In this document: piece after piece, positions 59,626 to 64,000 of the stretch | Position numbering within the stretch: position 1 is the stretch's first letter | How the letters are laid out: every line of letters starts with the position of its first letter | DNA from: Pseudomonadota bacterium | GTDB lineage: Bacteria > Pseudomonadota > Gammaproteobacteria > Xanthomonadales > Xanthomonadaceae | Length of the DNA: 64,000 nt | Assembly (NCBI GenBank): GCA_023419315.1 | Contig: JAEZYE010000059.1 | Span: 38,867-102,866, forward strand | Reading direction: 5' to 3' | Made by a program: the position numbers and the translations under genes | Notes under the pieces: generated by a model | Told to the model about the DNA's origin: nothing | What the model saw: the letters and a program-made list of their open reading frames with translations, nothing else | Databases searched by the model: none

Positions 59626-60585
59626 ATGCAAGACGAACGGAACCTGCTCGTATTCTCCGGCAACGCCAACAAGCCGCTGGCCGACAGCATCTGCCGCGAG
59701 CTTGGCGTGCGCCCCGGCAAGGCGCTGGTCTCGACCTTCTCCGATGGGGAAGTGCAGGTCGAGATTGAGGAAAACGTCCGCCGTCAGGAGGTCTTCGTCG
59801 TGCAGCCGACCTGCGCGCCGGCAGCCGAGAACCTGATGGAACTGCTGGTGCTGATCGATGCGCTCAAGCGCGCATCCGCTGCCAGCGTGACCGCCGTGGT
59901 GCCGTATTTCGGCTACTCGCGCCAGGATCGCCGCCTGCGTTCCTCGCGCGTGCCGATCACGGCAAAGGTGGCCGCCAAGATGTTCAGCGCCGTCGGCACG
60001 GACCGCGTGCTCACGGTGGATCTGCACGCGGATCAGATCCAGGGCTTTTTCGACATTCCCGTCGACAACGTCTACGCATCTCCGCTGCTGCTGGCCGACA
60101 TCTGGCGCGCCTACGGCACGGACAACCTGATCGTGGTGTCACCCGATGTCGGTGGCGTGGTGCGCGCGCGCGCCGTCGCCAAGCGGCTGGATGACGCGGA
60201 TCTGGCCATCATCGACAAGCGTCGTCCGCGCGCCAATGTCGCCACGGTGATGAACATCATCGGTGACGTGGACGGCAAGGATTGCGTGCTGGTCGATGAC
60301 ATCGTCGATACGGCCGGCACGTTGTGCGCTGCAGCCGCTGCACTGAAGTCGCGCGGCGCCAAGAAAGTGGCCGCGTACTGTACGCATGCGGTGCTGTCCG
60401 GCCCGGCGGTGGACAACCTCAACAAGTCGGTGCTCGATGAACTTGTCGTCACCGACACCATCCCGCTTTCGCCGGAAGCGAAAGCCTGCAACCGCATCCG
60501 GCAGCTCAGCGTCGCGGAGTTGCTTGCGGAAACCGTTCGCCGCATCGCCTTTGGTGAATCGGTGAGCTCGTTGTACGTGGATTGA
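59626..60585 (+). CDS. prs: ribose-phosphate pyrophosphokinase
   Basis: Makes PRPP from ribose-5-phosphate and ATP for purines, pyrimidines, His, Trp and NAD. 319 residues. Signatures: FSDGEVQVEIEENVRRQEVF, DLHADQIQGFFDIPVDNVYA and the PRPP loop CVLVDDIVDTAGTL. Start MQDERNLLVFSG, the family N-terminus; an upstream in-frame ATG at 59581 is not needed. Follows tRNA-Gln as in many gammaproteobacteria. Confidence 0.97.
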   Translation: MQDERNLLVFSGNANKPLADSICRELGVRPGKALVSTFSDGEVQVEIEENVRRQEVFVVQPTCAPAAENLMELLVLIDALKRASAASVTAVVPYFGYSRQDRRLRSSRVPITAKVAAKMFSAVGTDRVLTVDLHADQIQGFFDIPVDNVYASPLLLADIWRAYGTDNLIVVSPDVGGVVRARAVAKRLDDADLAIIDKRRPRANVATVMNIIGDVDGKDCVLVDDIVDTAGTLCAAAAALKSRGAKKVAAYCTHAVLSGPAVDNLNKSVLDELVVTDTIPLSPEAKACNRIRQLSVAELLAETVRRIAFGESVSSLYVD

Positions 60586-60594
60586 CGACGCGCG

Positions 60595-60649
60595 TTCGGC
60601 ATTGGGGAGCGGGGGTTTGCATGGCGCACCTTCGCTCCCGAATGCCGAA
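60595..60649. repeat. long inverted repeat between prs and rplY
   Basis: Near-perfect 16-base arms, one mismatch (60595-60610 with 60634-60649; left arm TTCGGCATTGGGGAGC) and a 23-base loop. It could serve as prs terminator structure, or belong to the GGATTCGGG-type repeat set also seen at 62032-62078. No T-run. Confidence 0.7.
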
Positions 60650-60730
60650 ACCGGCATCACCGGCTCTTCTGGTCGCGGAAGAGTCACCAGCACCGCCGCG
60701 AGGCGGTTCAACAACCTAGGTAACAAGAAA

Positions 60731-61387
60731 ATGGCAAAGACACACGAAATCAAGGTGGAGCGCCGCGAAGTCGAAGGTAAGGGTGCGAGCCGCCGCCTTC
60801 GTACCGCGGGCAGCATCCCCGCCATCGTTTACGGTGGCGAACTGGCTCCGGTCGCAATCCAGCTGAACCACAACGAAGTCTGGCTGGCCAGCCAGAATGA
60901 CTGGTTCTATTCCTCGATTCTGGACTTGAGCCTCAACGGCGACATCCAGAAGGTGCTGCTGCGTGACATGCAGCGTCATCCGTTCAAGCAGCTGATCATG
61001 CATCTGGACTTCCAGCGCGTGAACGAGAACGAGGCCCTGCGCACGGCGGTGCCGCTGCACTTCATCAATCAGGACACCTCGCCCGCCGGCAAGTCCGCCG
61101 ATGTGGTGGTCACGCACGAATTGAACGAAGTCGTGGTCGAGTGCCTGCCGAAGAACCTGCCGGAGTTCATCGAGATCGATCTGGGCAATCTGGCCGTGGG
61201 TGCGGTGATCCACCTGTCGGAAATCAAGCTGCCGGCCGGCGTGGAAATCCCGCAGCTCAAGCTGGGCAAGGAGCACGACGTTGCCGTCGTGATCGCCAAG
61301 CACGGCCGCGAAGAAGCCGAATCCGACACCGCAGCCGAGTCGGCTGACGTGCCGGCTGCGAAGGTCGCCAAGAAGGACGACAAGTAA
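60731..61387 (+). CDS. rplY: 50S ribosomal protein L25/general stress protein Ctc
   Basis: 5S rRNA-binding ribosomal protein, 218 residues, the long two-domain (TL5/Ctc) form rather than the short 94-residue E. coli L25. N-terminal L25 domain KVERREVEGKGASRRLRTAG and AIVYGGELAPVAIQLNH, then the C-terminal TL5 domain FQRVNENEALRTAVPLHFIN. A lysine- and alanine-rich acidic tail ends it (DVPAAKVAKKDDK). Directly upstream of pth, as usual. Confidence 0.97.
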   Translation: MAKTHEIKVERREVEGKGASRRLRTAGSIPAIVYGGELAPVAIQLNHNEVWLASQNDWFYSSILDLSLNGDIQKVLLRDMQRHPFKQLIMHLDFQRVNENEALRTAVPLHFINQDTSPAGKSADVVVTHELNEVVVECLPKNLPEFIEIDLGNLAVGAVIHLSEIKLPAGVEIPQLKLGKEHDVAVVIAKHGREEAESDTAAESADVPAAKVAKKDDK

Positions 61388-61399
61388 GTCCGTCGCGAT

Positions 61400-61419
61400 G
61401 CGCCCGCATGTGCGGGCGC
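61400..61419. terminator. short GC hairpin between rplY and pth
   Basis: Perfect 9-base stem (61400-61408 with 61411-61419, arm GCGCCCGCA) with a 2-base loop, 12 bases after the rplY stop. No T-run follows on the plus strand, so attenuation or mRNA processing is as likely as termination. Confidence 0.55.
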
Positions 61420-61438
61420 GTCGATGCGGAATGCTGTC

Positions 61439-62020
61439 ATGGCAGGTCTTCGTCTTATCGTCGGGCTGGGCAATCCTGGTCCCGAACACGCGCGAACCCG
61501 GCACAATGCCGGGTTCCGTTTTGTCGACACCCTTGCGGAACAGGCGGGTGAACGTTTCGGTCTGGAAAGCAAGCTGTTCGGCGAGACTGCGAAGATCATG
61601 GTGGCGGGCCAGGCCGTATGGTTGCTCAAGCCGGCGACCTTCATGAATCTCAGCGGCAAATCGGTGATGGCCGCGCTGCGCTACTGGAAGATCGCACCCG
61701 AAGAGGCGTTGCTTGCCCACGACGAACTGGATCTTGGGCCGGGCGTGTCACGGCTGAAGTTCGATGGCGGGCACGGCGGACAGAACGGACTTCGCGACAC
61801 CATCCAGCTGCTCGGCCATGGGAAGTTCCACCGCTTGCGCATCGGCATCGGGCATCCCGGCCACAAGGACAAGGTCACGGGATGGGTGCTTGGCAAGCCG
61901 GGCAAGGACGACGAAATACTGATCGGCCATGCCATCGACGCTGCGATCAGCGTGCTGCCGCTTGCAGTGGCCGGTGACTTCAACGAAGCGATGAAACGTC
62001 TTCATACGCCGCGGGCCTGA
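61439..62020 (+). CDS. pth: peptidyl-tRNA hydrolase
   Basis: Releases peptides from prematurely dropped peptidyl-tRNA. 193 residues. VGLGNPGPEHARTRHNAGF carries the catalytic histidine (H in RHNAG) and asparagine, KPATFMNLSGKSV binds substrate, and LDLGPGVSRLKFDGGHGGQNGL-type strand and GHKDKV follow. Start MAGLRLIVG at 61439; ATG at 61424 would add five residues. Lies between rplY and ychF. Confidence 0.97.
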   Translation: MAGLRLIVGLGNPGPEHARTRHNAGFRFVDTLAEQAGERFGLESKLFGETAKIMVAGQAVWLLKPATFMNLSGKSVMAALRYWKIAPEEALLAHDELDLGPGVSRLKFDGGHGGQNGLRDTIQLLGHGKFHRLRIGIGHPGHKDKVTGWVLGKPGKDDEILIGHAIDAAISVLPLAVAGDFNEAMKRLHTPRA

Positions 62021-62031
62021 CCTGGCGATTG

Positions 62032-62078
62032 GGGATTCGGGATATGAAGCGCACAGGTCGCTTCGAATCCCGAATCCC
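62032..62078. repeat. intergenic hairpin with GGGATTCGGGAT arms between pth and ychF
   Basis: 12-base perfect arms (62032-62043 with 62067-62078) plus an inner 6-base stem (GAAGCG 62046-62051 with CGCTTC 62059-62064), 7-base loop. This is the kind of GGGATTCGGG palindromic intergenic repeat that is frequent in xanthomonads. It may also act as a pth terminator, although it has no T-run. Confidence 0.8.
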
Positions 62079-62100
62079 GAGTCACCAGCACGGATCCATC

Positions 62101-63192
62101 ATGGGTATCAAATGCGGCATCGTCGGACTGCCCAACGTCGGCAAGTCGACCCTGTTCAATGCGTTGACAAAGGCGGGCATCGCTGCGGCGAACTTTCCCT
62201 TCTGCACCATCGAACCCAACGTGGGCGTGGTCCCGGTGCCGGATCTCCGGCTGAACCAGCTGGCTGAAATCGTGAAGCCGCAGAAGCTGATCCCGACAGC
62301 GGTCGAGTTCGTCGACATCGCAGGCCTGGTGGCCGGCGCCGCCAGCGGCGAAGGCCTGGGCAACAAGTTCTTGGCGCACATCCGCGAAGTCGACGCCATC
62401 ACGCACGTGGTGCGCTGCTTTGACCATCCGGACGTGATCCATGTGGCCGGGCGCGTCGATCCGATTTCCGACATCGAAACCATCGACACCGAACTGGCCT
62501 TGGCAGATCTGGAAAGCGTGGAAAAAGCGCTCAATCGAGCCGAACGCTCCGCCAAGGCCGGCGAGAAGGACGCCATCGCGCGCAAGCCCGTCCTGCAGAA
62601 GCTGTACGCGGGATTGAGCGAAGGCAAGCCGGGTCGCGCTCTGGGCCTGGACGATGAAGAACGTGCACTCGTTCGCGACCTGTTCCTGCTGACGCTCAAG
62701 CCGGTGATGTATGTCGCCAACGTGCTGGAGGACGGTTTCGAGAACAATCCGCACCTGGACGCGGTGCGTGCCCGTGCCGTGACCGAAGGCGCCGAAGTGG
62801 TGCCGGTATCCGCCGCCATCGAGGAAGAACTTTCGCAACTGGACGATGCCGATCGCGACGCCTTCCTCACCGATCTGGGCTTGCAGGAGCCCGGTCTCAA
62901 CCGCGTCATCCGGGCGGCGTACAAGTTGCTCGGCCTGCAGACCTATTTCACCGCGGGCGTGAAGGAAGTCCGCGCATGGACGGTGAAGGCGGGTGCCACG
63001 GCACCGCAGGCCGCTGCGGTCATCCATACCGATTTCGAAAAGGGCTTCATTCGCGCTGAAACCATCGCCTTCGACGACTTCATCAAGTACAAGGGCGAAT
63101 CCGGAGCGCGCGACGCCGGTCGGCTGAGGCTGGAAGGCAAGGAGTATCGGGTGCAGGAAGGCGACGTCCTGCATTTCCGGTTCAACGTGTAA
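62101..63192 (+). CDS. ychF: redox-regulated ATPase YchF
   Basis: OBG-like P-loop ATPase, 363 residues, that interacts with ribosomes and the proteasome-like or catalase pathways. G1 CGIVGLPNVGKSTLFNAL, G3 VDIAGLVAGAASGEGLGNKF, a coiled coil near 130-200, and the C-terminal TGS domain (AWTVKAGATAPQAA, VQEGDVLHFRFNV). The G4 motif is NVLED rather than NKxD, as expected for the ATP-preferring YchF group. ATG 62101 gives the standard MGIKCGIVG start. Confidence 0.97.
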   Translation: MGIKCGIVGLPNVGKSTLFNALTKAGIAAANFPFCTIEPNVGVVPVPDLRLNQLAEIVKPQKLIPTAVEFVDIAGLVAGAASGEGLGNKFLAHIREVDAITHVVRCFDHPDVIHVAGRVDPISDIETIDTELALADLESVEKALNRAERSAKAGEKDAIARKPVLQKLYAGLSEGKPGRALGLDDEERALVRDLFLLTLKPVMYVANVLEDGFENNPHLDAVRARAVTEGAEVVPVSAAIEEELSQLDDADRDAFLTDLGLQEPGLNRVIRAAYKLLGLQTYFTAGVKEVRAWTVKAGATAPQAAAVIHTDFEKGFIRAETIAFDDFIKYKGESGARDAGRLRLEGKEYRVQEGDVLHFRFNV

Positions 63193-63210
63193 GAAAATCC
63201 GAATTGTGCG

Positions 63211-63239
63211 TTGACAGCCGAGTGCGTTCACGCCAGAAT
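63211..63239 (+). promoter_or_regulatory. promoter for the tRNA-tuf transcription unit
   Basis: Perfect -35 TTGACA (63211-63216), 17-base spacer, and a weaker -10 CAGAAT (63234-63239, four of six matches). It lies about 60 bases before tRNA-Tyr in the spacer after ychF. A strong -35 with optimal spacing fits a tRNA operon promoter. Confidence 0.75.
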
Positions 63240-63296
63240 TATTGGCTGTTTCACCCCGCTTTGATTCGACTCCCGTCGGCCAAGGCAGGTGACTCC

Positions 63297-63382
63297 GGAG
63301 GGATACCCAAGCGGCCAACGGGGGCAGACTGTAAATCTGCTGGCTTACGCCTTCGGTGGTTCGAATCCACCTCCCTCCACCA
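63297..63382 (+). tRNA. tRNA-Tyr (anticodon GTA)
   Basis: 86 bases with a long variable arm, as for bacterial tRNA-Tyr. Acceptor GGAGGGA (63297-63303) pairs with TCCCTCC (63372-63378), discriminator A, CCA encoded. Anticodon loop CTGTAAA with GTA at 63331-63333. Confidence 0.97.
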
Positions 63383-63518
63383 ATTTGCAGTACCTTGCAT
63401 CTCCCCGACAAACGGGAATGGAAGGAAGCCGCAGGAAGGGCGGCCGGGTGCAGACTCCAGGGTCTTGTTCCCAACCCTCCGAAAGTTCAGTTGTTTTGTG
63501 TTGCAGGCGTCTCCCGGC

Positions 63519-63592
63519 GCGGGAGTAGTTCAACGGTAGAACCTCAGCCTTCCAAGCTGATGGTGCGGGTTCGATTCCCGTCTCCCGCTCCA
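63519..63592 (+). tRNA. tRNA-Gly (anticodon TCC)
   Basis: 74 bases with CCA encoded. Acceptor GCGGGAG (63519-63525) with CTCCCGC (63582-63588), discriminator T. Anticodon stem TCAGC/GCTGA and loop CTTCCAA, anticodon TCC at 63551-63553. The 136 bases before it, after tRNA-Tyr, hold no gene I can see. Confidence 0.97.
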
Positions 63593-63641
63593 ATGAACGC
63601 CCGGCGCGGAAACTGCGGTAGCAGGGCAACAACGGTTTCAC

Positions 63642-63717
63642 GCTCACGTAGCTCAGTCGGTAGAGCACCTCCTTGGTAAGGAGGAGGTCGATGGTTCGAT
63701 TCCATTCGTGAGCACCA
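63642..63717 (+). tRNA. tRNA-Thr (anticodon GGT)
   Basis: 76 bases with CCA encoded. Acceptor GCTCACG (63642-63648) with CGTGAGC (63707-63713), discriminator A. Anticodon stem CCTCC/GGAGG and loop TTGGTAA, anticodon GGT at 63675-63677. Precedes tuf by 42 bases, matching the tRNA-tufB order of enterobacteria. Confidence 0.97.
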
Positions 63718-63759
63718 CCTTCCCAATCCATCCAACGATCCATTCGAGAAGAAGCAGCC

Positions 63760-64000
63760 ATGGCAAAGGGTAAATTCGAACGCAGCAAGCCGCACGTGAA
63801 CGTGGGCACGATTGGTCACGTGGATCACGGCAAGACGACGCTGACGGCGGCGCTGACGAAGGTGGGCGCAGAGCGCTTTGGCGGCGAGTTCAAGGCGTAC
63901 GACGCGATTGACGCGGCGCCGGAAGAAAAGGCGCGCGGCATCACGATTTCGACGGCGCACGTGGAATACGAAAGCCCGACGCGCCACTACGCGCACGTGG
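63760..64000 (+). CDS. tuf: elongation factor Tu, 5' part (cut by window edge)
   Basis: First 80 codons of EF-Tu. MAKGKFERSKPHVNVGTIGH is the standard N-terminus; the P-loop GHVDHGKTT and the switch I region EEKARGITISTAHVEYE are present. Translation runs off the right end of the window without a stop, so the rest lies outside. GAGAAGAAG lies 6 to 14 bases before the ATG. Placement after tRNA-Thr marks the tufB-type copy. Confidence 0.98.
   Translation, partial: MAKGKFERSKPHVNVGTIGHVDHGKTTLTAALTKVGAERFGGEFKAYDAIDAAPEEKARGITISTAHVEYESPTRHYAHV

Noticed and set aside
63383..63518. A further tRNA or small gene between tRNA-Tyr and tRNA-Gly
   Set aside because: No cloverleaf or T-loop GTTCGA motif and no ORF with a ribosome site could be found.

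Overview
The window is chromosomal DNA from a high-GC gammaproteobacterium, most likely of the Xanthomonadaceae/Lysobacteraceae (Xanthomonas, Lysobacter or Luteimonas type). The grounds are the ahpC-ahpF-oxyR gene order, an LptD whose GTG-started signal peptide and domain layout look like the Xanthomonas protein, split pntAA/pntAB/pntB transhydrogenase genes, a tRNA-Tyr/Gly/Thr-tuf cluster, and GGGATTCGGG-type intergenic hairpins. Apart from one insertion sequence it reads as core genome: no phage, integron, rRNA or CRISPR array was seen, and no gap without a gene exceeds 300 bases.

Layout. 35-1884 (+): folate and dTMP genes thyA and folA with a small membrane protein between them. 11056-1953 (-): a long co-directional run, btuM-like, cobalamin adenosyltransferase, HDAC-like hydrolase, lptD, surA, pdxA, rsmA, apaG, apaH. 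This joins B12 handling, outer-membrane biogenesis, B6 synthesis and rRNA methylation. 11160-13549 (+): two coupled ubiquinone hydroxylases. 14838-13619 (-): an unrecognised two-gene module. 18305-14902 (-): rlmM, a nucleoside deaminase and glnS. 18438-23012: a GST, an aldo/keto reductase, a DUF2007 protein, a secreted PNGase A-like glycoamidase and msrA. 25171-23064 (-): rnk, tal and a membrane-anchored unknown. 28712-25276 (-): the peroxide regulon ahpC-ahpF-oxyR with an OxyR-like site upstream and a heavily folded ahpC-ahpF spacer. 28967-33677 (+): an M1 aminopeptidase, prmC and pip. 35878-33758 (-): a nitroreductase, an Xni-like nuclease and a NUDIX hydrolase.

36140-44141 holds a DUF1631 protein and the transhydrogenase genes. 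pntAA is followed by an intact IS481-family element whose CCTAGA target duplication contains the pntAA stop codon, then by an opposite-strand ECF sigma operon; pntAB-pntB resume beyond it. 44184-52873 contains sufT, ilvE, an asparaginase-domain protein, a DUF2069/WrbA operon, a yihY/TlpA/acylphosphatase operon, a glycine-glutamine-rich secreted protein, and ppk2 coupled to an XRE-type regulator. 56205-52878 (-) is moaB, a GNAT acetyltransferase, prfA and hemA. 56272-60585 (+) is a TPR protein, lolB, ispE, tRNA-Gln and prs, followed by rplY, pth and ychF. The window ends in the tRNA-Tyr, tRNA-Gly, tRNA-Thr and tuf transcription unit, with tuf cut by the window edge.

Many neighbours overlap by ATGA, GTGA or TTGA junctions, so translational coupling is common. 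Points most worth a second look are the IS481 insertion at a stop codon shared by two convergent genes, the solitary BtuM-like B12 transporter next to its adenosyltransferase, the unknown pair at 13619-14838, the PNGase A-like enzyme, and the structured spacer inside the ahp operon.
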